Shown here in pieces: positions 23,280 through 30,256 of a stretch of 30,256 nucleotides of DNA. The translations under genes and the position numbers were made by a program. Numbering within the stretch: the stretch's first letter is position 1; the number at the start of each line of letters is the position of its first letter. Origin of the DNA: JBCBTJ01 sp964597685 (GTDB taxonomy: Bacteria; Pseudomonadota; Alphaproteobacteria; Caulobacterales; Hyphomonadaceae); assembly GCA_964597685.1 (NCBI GenBank), contig CAZQZC010000012.1, positions 1 through 30,256 of the forward strand, in the 5' to 3' direction. The notes beneath the pieces are model-generated. The model made no database searches. It had not been told where the DNA came from and saw only the letters and a list, made by a program, of their open reading frames with translations.

Positions 23280-24394
23280 CCGAGCCCACCGGCGGTCAAG
23301 ACGCGGTCCCAATCGAAGCCGCGATTTGGATCCCACCCCCAGCGCTCGACCGGGTTGACGTCCTCATGCCCGCAAATCGTCTCGCGCGTTTTTGGGACGC
23401 CGTAACGCAGGCAGATATCGTCCACCAGGGCGGCCAGCGTTGCGTACATGGCGTTCGGATATTGGGCCGGATCGGCTGAGACGCTGCCGAAACTCAGCAA
23501 TTCGACGCCGATGGACGTGTCGTTCGGATTGTGCGCCGAATGGGCATAGCCGATCGGCAGGGGACGACGTCCCCAAGCTTGGTCGAAATACCCGTACTCC
23601 GGCCATTCCCCGCCCCCGCGCGGCAAGACCAGCGCGGCCTGCGCGTTCGGCTCCGTCCCGATCTCCCGGCCTTCGCTGTCGAGGAAAATCGAGCCGTCGG
23701 GGTAATGATGACGGGCCCAATTGCCGGCGAAATAGCGCTTATAGCGCCGCCAGGAGCCGTCGCCGCGATTGTAGACGTCGCGCACGAAGGATTTGATCCC
23801 AGAGTGCCAGGCGCGCTTATGCTCCGGGACGAATTGGTGCAGGCCGCCATCCGGCGTAATCAGGTAATGCGCGCTCGCCCCGCCGCCAGGCGTGGTGAAG
23901 CGGTTGACCACAGCCTCGACGCTCTTGGTCCCCGTGACATGGATGATAACGCGGTCGACCAGGCCCGCTTGCCGAGCGCTGGCGTTTCCATTGGCGTGGC
24001 GGTGTTCGGCCGGCACAGACGGGTGCCAGCCATTCTCCAATTCCGCACCGCGCCCCATGACCGCTGAAGGCGGCGCGCCGGCGACGTCGTCGGGCTCGCG
24101 CGCGGGATCGTCCGCCACGGGCGCGTCGCGCGGCGGATCTGGCGGCGGCGCCGGAGTTTCTATGGGCTCAAACAGCGCTGCGACCGGGCTCAGATGCTGG
24201 GCGAACACGTATCCGACAAAAAGCCCGTCGCCAGGGACATCGGCGAAAACGAGCCACCAGCCCTGGTGATCCGTCCCGTCCAGGCGGGCGACCGCTTGGC
24301 CGTTGGCGAGAAGCGCGAGAATCTCCGAATTCGTCGAGGGTTGGACGCGCAGGCGCAAACCGCTGGCGCTGACCCGAAAGATCTTCTCATACAT
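23276..24394 (-). CDS. SH3-like domain plus N-acetylmuramoyl-L-alanine amidase (Amidase_2/PGRP)
   Basis: A 372-residue peptidoglycan hydrolase expected to cut the bond between MurNAc and the stem peptide. A bacterial SH3-like domain covers about 5-70 (LRLRVQPSTNSEILALLANG), followed by a Pro/Asp-rich linker (about 77-110). The amidase domain (about 146-365) has candidate zinc ligands His152 in VIIHVTG, His343 in ICGHEDVNP and Asp355 in GWDPNRGF, plus ASAHYLI, RAWHSG and NDTSIGVELLS. About 85 residues are inserted between AWHSG and NDTSIG, where most relatives have only a short loop. No signal peptide or TM is visible. The start has GGGGGAGGGG upstream. It is the last gene of a six-gene minus-strand operon with a patatin phospholipase. 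Confidence 0.87.
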   Translation of the reverse strand: MYEKIFRVSASGLRLRVQPSTNSEILALLANGQAVARLDGTDHQGWWLVFADVPGDGLFVGYVFAQHLSPVAALFEPIETPAPPPDPPRDAPVADDPAREPDDVAGAPPSAVMGRGAELENGWHPSVPAEHRHANGNASARQAGLVDRVIIHVTGTKSVEAVVNRFTTPGGGASAHYLITPDGGLHQFVPEHKRAWHSGIKSFVRDVYNRGDGSWRRYKRYFAGNWARHHYPDGSIFLDSEGREIGTEPNAQAALVLPRGGGEWPEYGYFDQAWGRRPLPIGYAHSAHNPNDTSIGVELLSFGSVSADPAQYPNAMYATLAALVDDICLRYGVPKTRETICGHEDVNPVERWGWDPNRGFDWDRVLTAGGLG

Positions 24395-24421
24395 GCGCGC
24401 CCCTCCCCCGTCGAAGATCGC

Positions 24422-25276
24422 CTACGAGCCGACGCCGGCGCCGCACGCATTGATGAGCGCCGCCTGGCGGCGATTGAGACAGGCGCGGCTGTTGGGATCC
24501 CGCCGACACGGCGCGGCGCGGCGGCATTCAAGCGTGTTGTCTGGGCACGGCGTAATCTCCAGCGCGCTCGCCGCGGAGCCGAGCGCGCCGGCGCGGGCGG
24601 TGAGGAAGTCGTCGACGGCGCCGGCGGGAAGTTTCGCGCGCAGCCGCAAGCCTGCCCGGGAGACGCCGCACGCGATCGCAGTCGCCTGCTCTGTCCGGCC
24701 CGACGCAGCGTCGCCTTCCACTTGAAGCAGATCGGGCCACCGCGAGGAGACTTCGCTGTCGAATTCACGCAGCCGGAACAGAATGTCTTCCGCGTCGAGC
24801 GCGCCATCGCTGAGCGCGGCGGCGACCAATTCCGTCCGCGCCCGGCGGGCGCCGACCGTGGCGTCCATCACCGCGATCACTTCACAATCTGCGTTATTGT
24901 TCAGATTGGAGCAGACGGCGTCCGATTGCGCCGCCACACGGCGCGCATTGAGGGCCGGATCAGCGGTCAGAGACGATTGCGCGCGGGGCACATCCGTCAG
25001 CAGCGCATAAGCTTCAACGCTGACCCCGTAGCAACGCGCCAGCAACGCCGGGTCGGACACGCCCTCCGGCGCCTCGCAATCCATGGCCATCTGAGCAAGC
25101 GCGGCCTCTTGGGCGCCAAGGGCGTCATGATACGCAGCCCAATCTCCGGTCGCTGGATCCCCCAGAACACCCGCAAGGTCCGCGTTCAGCGCGTTTAAGT
25201 CGTCGCGCGGCGCGGCCGGATTTGTGGCGCAAGCCGAAGCCAATACTCCAAAGACGATGATCAGAAATCGGGTCAT
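24422..25276 (-). CDS. putative lipoprotein of unknown function
   Basis: A 284-residue protein that begins MTRFLIIVFGVLASAC, a short hydrophobic signal ending in Cys16. ASAC is an acceptable though not ideal lipobox (Ala instead of Leu at -3). The mature protein is mostly helical and acidic, with scattered cysteines (near 66, 82, 122, 130, 202) and a Cys-rich end (ITPCPDNTLECRRAAPCRR) that could form disulfides in the periplasm. No family recognised. AGGAGAGGAA precedes the ATG. It lies 12 bases after the helical-repeat gene and 27 bases before the amidase gene, so it is part of the operon and may anchor or inhibit an envelope-active partner. Confidence 0.75.
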   Translation of the reverse strand: MTRFLIIVFGVLASACATNPAAPRDDLNALNADLAGVLGDPATGDWAAYHDALGAQEAALAQMAMDCEAPEGVSDPALLARCYGVSVEAYALLTDVPRAQSSLTADPALNARRVAAQSDAVCSNLNNNADCEVIAVMDATVGARRARTELVAAALSDGALDAEDILFRLREFDSEVSSRWPDLLQVEGDAASGRTEQATAIACGVSRAGLRLRAKLPAGAVDDFLTARAGALGSAASALEITPCPDNTLECRRAAPCRRDPNSRACLNRRQAALINACGAGVGS

Positions 25277-25288
25277 GCCGTTCCTCTC

Positions 25289-27271
25289 CTATGCGGGTTG
25301 CTTCAACACGGAGAGGAGGACGTCGTCGGACAGCGCAGAGACCGCGTCCGGGCCGTTCTCCAAAACGTGTGCAATGTAAAACGAATAAATTTCAAGCCAG
25401 TCCCGGGCGCCCACCACCTTGCGGGCGTCGTTCGATCCCGCAAGTCCGTTGACGCGTCGCATCAGGTCGCCGACGGCCTCGACATGCCGCGCGCGGACCG
25501 CCTCGTCATTGATGACGGACAGCGCCCCGCTGCCGGCGGCGAACAGCGTGACGCGGAGCGCTTCGGCCAATGTCTCTCCGAACAGGACTTGTCCCGGCGC
25601 GCCGGGCGCGCCTGACATCGTATCGCGCGCCGTGCCCAGCACCTGGCGGATGAGCGTCAGGGCGATGGATTGCCCGGCTCCGTCGGCGTTCAGGCCGAAC
25701 AAGCGTCCCGGGTTCTGCAACGCCGTGTCCAACGCGACCGCAACAATGCCCCGCCAATGCTCTCCGTTCAGCAGGCCCGTATTGTCGGACGCGACGGCGG
25801 CCGCGATGTTTTCGGCCAAGGCGGCGATCACCGGATTGCCGCCCTCGCGGACAATCATGTGGGGCGATCTCGCCACGTGGGAGGCCATAAGCTGCAGGAC
25901 GTCGATCGCCTGAGACTTGGTGAAAACGTCGCCAAGCGCGTCGGCCCCGTCGCCGGAGACGACGTTCTGAAGCCCTCCAATCAGATCGCCGACCAAATGG
26001 GTCGCGATATCGGCGCCCATCATGGTCGCATCGCCGCCGGCGATCGCCGACCGCAGGCGCGTCGAGGCGTAATCTCCAAGCACGCCCAGCGCGACGGACG
26101 CGATATCGGGCGCCAGGCCGTCCTCAACCCCGAAGGGCCGAGGCGCGTTGATCAGCTTGCCGGCGATCGAGGACAGCAATAGCCGCCCGAAATCACCCTC
26201 CATGTCGCCGTCAGCTGTACGAATGAACATCTCCGGCCGCTGTTGGGCGACCTTCAAAGCCGCGCCCAGCACCGTCACCGCGCCATCTTGGGAGAACAAT
26301 TTGCGCGCGTTGAACGCCTCCGGCTCTCCCGACGCCAGAACGCCCAACGTCTCGCGCACCACCTGGCCCAAGACCCGCTCTTGGCCGAAACGGCCGCCAA
26401 GATAATCGTTGGCGTGCGCCGACAGGGTGGTCAGCACGCCGTGCGCCATGGGTCCGGTGATCATGTCGCGAAGGCGGTTGTCCACGAAAACGTGCCGTGC
26501 GCCGTTGACGGCCACCTCCTGCTGCAGCGGATGCAGCAGGCCCATCACCAGCGGCCGCCACCGTTCATGGCTTGTGACGAGGTCCGGATTGTCGACGATC
26601 GTCTGGAGCGAGGCCTCAGCGAAGGATTCCGCCAGCATCGTCGCCAGCGATCCGCCGGCCTGGTCGTCGGCGTCGAACGCGCGGGCCAGGTTGGGCGCCA
26701 GCGCGGACAGCATCGCTTGGACATTGCCGCCGATCCCGAGAAGACCCGGCTGAACCGCCAGCACGTCCAGCCCGACATCGACGACATGGCGGAAAAAGCG
26801 CGACCAAGGCGAGGGATTGTCCGGGTCAGACCAAACCTTGTGATGATAAATCACCAGATGGTTGCGCACCTCTCCGGGCGAGAGGTCGGCCCCGTTCCCG
26901 TGACGCCTCTGATGCTCCAGGACGCACTTCGTCAGCGCCTCTTCGAACTGCGCCTCGCCGCCAGGTGCGATCAAGGGGAAATTGTCCTCCCCGCGCGCCG
27001 GCCGGCCATCTCCGTTCATCAGGAAAACGCCCGGATAGTCGCGGCCCTCAAGGTAATCTTCAGCAGCCTCGATCTGCTCACAAACCCAACGCCGCACCCA
27101 CAATTCCGATTGGGCCCGGTCGCCGATCGAAAAGTTTGCAGCCTGGGGCACCAAGACTTCGAGGTCCTGGCGCTGCGTAAGGCCGCGCAAATAAGCGGCG
27201 TACCCCTCATGACCAAGCCGCAGGGCGCCCGAGACAACGGAGGCGAAGGTGAAGGGGCTGATCGGCAGCAT
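25289..27271 (-). CDS. large alpha-helical repeat protein of unknown function
   Basis: A 660-residue protein with no signal peptide or clear TM. I recognise no family. From about residue 200 onward it shows at least five similar helical units of roughly 60-100 residues. Each has a pattern like LAESFAEASLQTI, VVRETLGVLA, VALGVLGDYASTRL, LAENIAAAVASDN and LAEALRVTLFAAG, often followed by a NPDLV/NPGRL-like turn and another helix. This suggests a HEAT-like solenoid scaffold. The first 190 residues differ (RAQSELWVRRWVCEQIEAAEDYL, YHHKVWSDPDNPSPW). The ATG at 27271 shares one base with the upstream stop (TGATG) and has GGGGAGGG in place; a TTG six codons earlier is less likely. Central gene of the operon. 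Confidence 0.82.
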   Translation of the reverse strand: MLPISPFTFASVVSGALRLGHEGYAAYLRGLTQRQDLEVLVPQAANFSIGDRAQSELWVRRWVCEQIEAAEDYLEGRDYPGVFLMNGDGRPARGEDNFPLIAPGGEAQFEEALTKCVLEHQRRHGNGADLSPGEVRNHLVIYHHKVWSDPDNPSPWSRFFRHVVDVGLDVLAVQPGLLGIGGNVQAMLSALAPNLARAFDADDQAGGSLATMLAESFAEASLQTIVDNPDLVTSHERWRPLVMGLLHPLQQEVAVNGARHVFVDNRLRDMITGPMAHGVLTTLSAHANDYLGGRFGQERVLGQVVRETLGVLASGEPEAFNARKLFSQDGAVTVLGAALKVAQQRPEMFIRTADGDMEGDFGRLLLSSIAGKLINAPRPFGVEDGLAPDIASVALGVLGDYASTRLRSAIAGGDATMMGADIATHLVGDLIGGLQNVVSGDGADALGDVFTKSQAIDVLQLMASHVARSPHMIVREGGNPVIAALAENIAAAVASDNTGLLNGEHWRGIVAVALDTALQNPGRLFGLNADGAGQSIALTLIRQVLGTARDTMSGAPGAPGQVLFGETLAEALRVTLFAAGSGALSVINDEAVRARHVEAVGDLMRRVNGLAGSNDARKVVGARDWLEIYSFYIAHVLENGPDAVSALSDDVLLSVLKQPA

Positions 27272-28644
27272 CAGGCCCTCCCCGACCAATCGCCGCGCAC
27301 GCGGCGGATGGCGCCGCGCAGCCCCGCCGCGTCGGATGGCTCAGGGCCGGCGCCGGTGGCCTCGGCGCGATCGGCCCCCGCAACGCCAGTCGCTTCCCGG
27401 CTGGCTTGACCAAGGCGCTGGCCGATCGGCCGGGTTTCAGCATGCGCGGTCGGCGCAACGCCAGCTGCAATCAGAAAGGAATCCGTCAGCTCTTCAATAT
27501 CGGGATCTTCGCCGCCGCGCTTGCCGAGACGGGCCGGACGCTGCTCAGCGTCCGCCTCGCTCTCACCGCCGCCGACGCGCAAAGACGCTGTCGAGCCGAT
27601 CATGGCGGCGAGATTGCCGAACAGGCGGTACCAAAACGGCGCGCCCAAAGCGAGCAGACCGGCGGTGGCGATCATCGACAAGAGCCAAACAATCCCTTCG
27701 GCCGGATCCGAGATCAGCCGTTCAGACCAATCGGGCAGCCAAGTCGGCAAGACGACCACCCCAAACAAGCGCGGCGCCTGCGCCGGTCCGCAGCGTTCTA
27801 TGTCCGCGCTTGGTCGTTCGCAAAACGGAAACAGGTCATGGCCCATCGGCAATTGCGTGCTCGCCCGCATCGTATCGAGCACCGCATTGATCTGGACGCT
27901 CGCTTCGCGAAGCGCCGTCAGGTCCGCGTCGTTGAGCTCTCCGTCAGCCGCCTCCGCCACGTCGTCGAACGCCGTCTCAAGCCGGGCCGTGACCGCAGCG
28001 CCCCGCGATTCCAGTTGGGTTCGGTCATCGGAACTGACGAAGGACAGTGTGCGGTTCAGCGCCTCCGGATCGTTGGCGAGGTGCATGTAGAGGTCGATCG
28101 CATTCACGTTCGCGAGCGTCACGAACAGGAACGCCGACAAGCCCGCGATAACCTTGGCGCGCCGGCGAAAGAAATGGCTCTGGGCCACGCCGTAGCGGTC
28201 AAACTCGTAGCTCAGCCGGGACATGGCCTGACGGATCTGGCTGCGATCCTTGAAGGCGAGCCGCTCGCCGAAATCGGTGGCGGCCATCTGCTCGGCGAAT
28301 TGGCGACGGGTTAGACGCTCGAACCGGCGCTGAAAGAGATTGAGCCCCCAATTGGCCGGCCACCACCAGCGCCCGCCGCCGCCATAGGACGGGACGGATG
28401 TGACCGCTTTGGCGAAGTCCGCCGCTTCCTTCGATCGGCCGCGGGCATGGAGCACCTCGCGGCGGGGCTGGCGGCCTTTTTCGATGTCGACGACGACGCC
28501 GTCGTGCAGCGCGCGCAACATCTCTTCCAGCCCCTGCCGGCGGAGCGACAGGACTTTGTGTACGGCCTCCACGCTGATCGAAACGATCGTCGAGAAGATC
28601 GCCATCAATCCCGCAAAGGCGAGCAACGCCAAAAGCCAGTTCAT
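27271..28644 (-). CDS. membrane protein with three TM segments, unknown function
   Basis: A 457-residue membrane protein. TM1 is at about 3-25 (LLALLAFAGLMAIFSTIVSI), TM2 at 165-185 and TM3 at 316-338, followed at once by GAPFWYRLFGNLAAMIGS. That motif type recurs in unannotated membrane proteins of several phyla. A basic cytoplasmic-looking region lies between TM1 and TM2. The TM2-TM3 loop (about 186-315) is acidic with two cysteines (275, 285) and probably periplasmic. The tail after 360 is Ala/Glu/Arg rich and looks disordered. The start has GGGGGAGAGGGG upstream, 72 bases after the patatin gene. It may anchor the soluble operon products at the membrane. Confidence 0.82.
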   Translation of the reverse strand: MNWLLALLAFAGLMAIFSTIVSISVEAVHKVLSLRRQGLEEMLRALHDGVVVDIEKGRQPRREVLHARGRSKEAADFAKAVTSVPSYGGGGRWWWPANWGLNLFQRRFERLTRRQFAEQMAATDFGERLAFKDRSQIRQAMSRLSYEFDRYGVAQSHFFRRRAKVIAGLSAFLFVTLANVNAIDLYMHLANDPEALNRTLSFVSSDDRTQLESRGAAVTARLETAFDDVAEAADGELNDADLTALREASVQINAVLDTMRASTQLPMGHDLFPFCERPSADIERCGPAQAPRLFGVVVLPTWLPDWSERLISDPAEGIVWLLSMIATAGLLALGAPFWYRLFGNLAAMIGSTASLRVGGGESEADAEQRPARLGKRGGEDPDIEELTDSFLIAAGVAPTAHAETRPIGQRLGQASREATGVAGADRAEATGAGPEPSDAAGLRGAIRRVRGDWSGRA

Positions 28645-28716
28645 ATCCCCTCTCCCCCAGAGGCGGCTTTACGAAAGAGTAAGCATTCCAAGCCGCCGGC
28701 GTCCATAGGCAACAGC

Positions 28717-30042
28717 TCACGCTTCGGCCTTCCGGGCCCTCCATCGGTCCGGGCCGCGGGCGGCTGGGGCGTTGTGGGCCAGTGTGGGCGCGGGCTGCGG
28801 GGCGGCCGGCGGCGGGCCGCCCATGGCGTCGGTGTTGAAGGCGGGCGGAAAATGCTCGGGCCGGACGGTGGTCTCGCCCACGCGTTCGCCGATCTCGTAG
28901 AGGCGGTTGAGATTGGTCTGCTCCGCGCAATCCATGCCTTGCAGCTTGCGCATGATGCGCGGGCCGTACGCCTCGCCCTCATAGAGGAAGCCCATCTCCG
29001 CCAATGTCTTCGACTCCAGGCGCGCGTCGTAGCGCTGGAAGGCGAAGAGCGGGGCCGGTGCGATACAGTGGGAATGGCCCTCGCCTGGGCGGTCGGCGTG
29101 GAAATCCACCTCGGAATTGATCGGGTAGGCGTTCGCCGGGCCTGAGAGCGCCTGCATCAGCATCGTGGTCGTCTTCGCGACATCCTGGATCGAGCCCGCC
29201 AGTGAAAACACCGCGCGCTGGAGCGCCGCCATCTTGCGCAGCTTCCGGCCGGCAAACCGCTCGCGATACTCCCCGGTGCCGATCGAGATGATCAGCAGCT
29301 TGTCCGCCCCCGTCGCCCAGCGCAGGCCGTAGCCCGGCAGCGTCGTATAGAGCCAGAAGGCGAGGCTCGGATTGTTCAGCCCCGCCACCGCGCCGTCCAT
29401 GAAGGCGCCGGGATCGCTTCCGCGTTCGATCTCGATGTCGACATGGTCGAAATAGGCCGGGGCCGCGGCGCTGGCGCGCACCACGTGGCGCAGCAGATAT
29501 TGCGCGTTCGGATGGTCGAGGTCGTCGCCGTCCCAATAGGGCGCCTTCGGGTTGTTGGTCAGGATCCAGCCCGACCCCGTATCCATGCGTTTCGCGGTCA
29601 CGCCGAAGCCGGTGGCCAGCGCATCGGCGTCGAGCGGCAGGTCGCCCAGATGCTCGCTGAGCTGCGCGTCCAGCGCGTCGGCGTCGAAGCGGTTGACGAA
29701 GATGCGGCCGAACCGGTTCGGCTTGCCGAAGATCGTCGGCCCCATCTCCATATAGAGGCTCTGAAGATCGGCGACCTTCTTGCCGAGCGCCAGCCAGGCG
29801 GCCACGATCGAGCCCGTGGACGTGCCGCCGATGAAATCGAAATAATCGGCCAGCACGAAATTGGCCCGCGCCGTCCCCTCGGGCAGGCGGGCGGCCAGCG
29901 TTGATTCCAGATGCTTCAGGATCCCGCAGGACAGGAGCCCGCGAATGCCCCCGCCGTCGAGCGCCAGGATCCGCTTCGCCCCGGCCGGCCGCAGCTTCCG
30001 GTCCCGCGCCCGGTCCTGCCGCCATTCATAATCCTCAGCCAT
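28717..30042 (-). CDS. patatin-like phospholipase
   Basis: A 441-residue patatin-family lipid acyl hydrolase. The oxyanion-hole motif is DGGGIRG (29-35), the nucleophile elbow GTSTGS gives Ser75, and the dyad aspartate is Asp216 in FMDGAVAG; SAAAPAYF and IISIGTGEY are further family marks. The C-terminal end (about 405-441) is a Pro/Ala-rich tail. No signal peptide is visible, so it would act from the cytoplasm on the inner membrane or be exported another way. The ATG at 30042 has GGGGAGGG at six bases; an in-frame upstream start at 30078 lacks such support. Second gene of the visible operon. Patatins serve as housekeeping lipases, secreted effectors or antiphage effectors; the sequence does not decide. 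Confidence 0.92.
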   Translation of the reverse strand: MAEDYEWRQDRARDRKLRPAGAKRILALDGGGIRGLLSCGILKHLESTLAARLPEGTARANFVLADYFDFIGGTSTGSIVAAWLALGKKVADLQSLYMEMGPTIFGKPNRFGRIFVNRFDADALDAQLSEHLGDLPLDADALATGFGVTAKRMDTGSGWILTNNPKAPYWDGDDLDHPNAQYLLRHVVRASAAAPAYFDHVDIEIERGSDPGAFMDGAVAGLNNPSLAFWLYTTLPGYGLRWATGADKLLIISIGTGEYRERFAGRKLRKMAALQRAVFSLAGSIQDVAKTTTMLMQALSGPANAYPINSEVDFHADRPGEGHSHCIAPAPLFAFQRYDARLESKTLAEMGFLYEGEAYGPRIMRKLQGMDCAEQTNLNRLYEIGERVGETTVRPEHFPPAFNTDAMGGPPPAAPQPAPTLAHNAPAARGPDRWRARKAEA

Positions 30043-30123
30043 CGACGCCCTCCCCGCTTGGGAAGAATGGAACGGCAAATGGACCAGAAAGGGAAGAGGC
30101 TTGGCGAGGCCGGGCGCCCCGCA

Positions 30124-30256
30124 TCATAGCCCGTCCAGCGCCGCTTCGACCTTGTCCTTGCGGCGGAACACATCGCGGAAGGTGTCGGCGGGGTAGAAAT
30201 CGGCCGCCTCGTCCTCGCCCCGGTTCACATGCCAGCCGATCAGGTCTTCGGCGCGC
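30124..30256 (-). CDS. C-terminal end of an unidentified protein (cut by window edge)
   Basis: An open frame runs from the window edge to TGA at 30126-30124. The last 43 residues begin RAEDLIGWHVNRGED, continue DEAADFYPADTFRDVF and end RRKDKVEAALDGL. The rich mix of charged and aromatic residues and codon use like the neighbours suggest a real gene. No family can be assigned from this part. It lies 81 bases upstream of the patatin ATG on the same strand and is probably the preceding gene of the operon. Confidence 0.6.
   Translation of the reverse strand, partial: RAEDLIGWHVNRGEDEAADFYPADTFRDVFRRKDKVEAALDGL

Noticed and set aside
26243..27409. Long plus-strand open frame opposite the helical-repeat gene
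   Set aside because: Composition is typical of antisense frames in GC-rich DNA, with no Shine-Dalgarno site or recognisable domain.
28979..30025. Long open frame on the minus strand overlapping the patatin gene
   Set aside because: It is an arginine/glycine-rich shadow frame of the patatin gene, whose motifs are complete in the other frame.
28717..30042. Patatin as a CBASS CapV effector
   Set aside because: No nucleotide cyclase or accessory gene is visible in the window; the upstream gene is cut off, so this cannot be settled, but nothing supports it.

Overview
The window is a gene-dense, GC-rich stretch of about 30 kb from an alphaproteobacterium. The evidence is a FixL/FixJ-like two-component pair next to a FixK-type regulator, an EipA (DUF1134) protein, an SPFH protein paired with an Arc-type ribbon-helix-helix protein, a phasin and PHA synthase, and 4-nt ATGA/GTGA gene overlaps. 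The genus cannot be named from sequence alone. No rRNA, tRNA, IS element or CRISPR array was seen, and no gap between genes exceeds 300 bases.

Region 1 (1-18632) looks like a low-oxygen, dormancy and carbon-storage island. It holds the C-terminal end of a Ca2+-type P-type ATPase, a tandem universal stress protein, an ABC/FtsX/HlyD export operon and a pta-ackA operon. It continues with phasin, a small protein, a FixL-like kinase and a FixJ-like regulator, then PHA synthase, a FixK-like Crp/Fnr regulator and a PPOX-fold flavoprotein. It ends with a shortened host-attachment protein, an M50 protease with CBS domains, Hsp20 and a fused APH/AAA kinase. Several of these (P2A ATPase, Usp, M50-CBS, Hsp20, APH-AAA, sensor kinase plus LuxR-type regulator) match member types of the mycobacterial DosR dormancy regulon. 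Two near-consensus FNR/FixK boxes (14312-14325, 16465-16478) and two related FixJ-like sites (8345-8364, 14276-14299) suggest a FixLJ to FixK cascade acting inside the island. A perfect 13-bp terminator hairpin lies inside the start of the kinase gene.

Region 2 (18629-23279) is housekeeping or envelope related: an Arc-type RHH/SPFH operon with repeated TGATAT elements at its promoter, a MoxR-type AAA+ ATPase without its usual VWA partner, EipA, a DUF2270 membrane protein and a glutathione S-transferase.

Region 3 (23276-30256, all minus strand) is a tight operon with strong G-rich Shine-Dalgarno sites. It encodes an unidentified protein cut by the window edge, a patatin phospholipase, a three-TM membrane protein, a large alpha-helical repeat protein, a putative lipoprotein and an SH3-amidase without a visible signal peptide. 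Together they have the potential to attack or remodel both membrane lipid and peptidoglycan. This is the best candidate here for an undescribed system.

Five of the six convergent gene pairs overlap by exactly four bases through their stop codons, so there is no room for intergenic terminators at those junctions.
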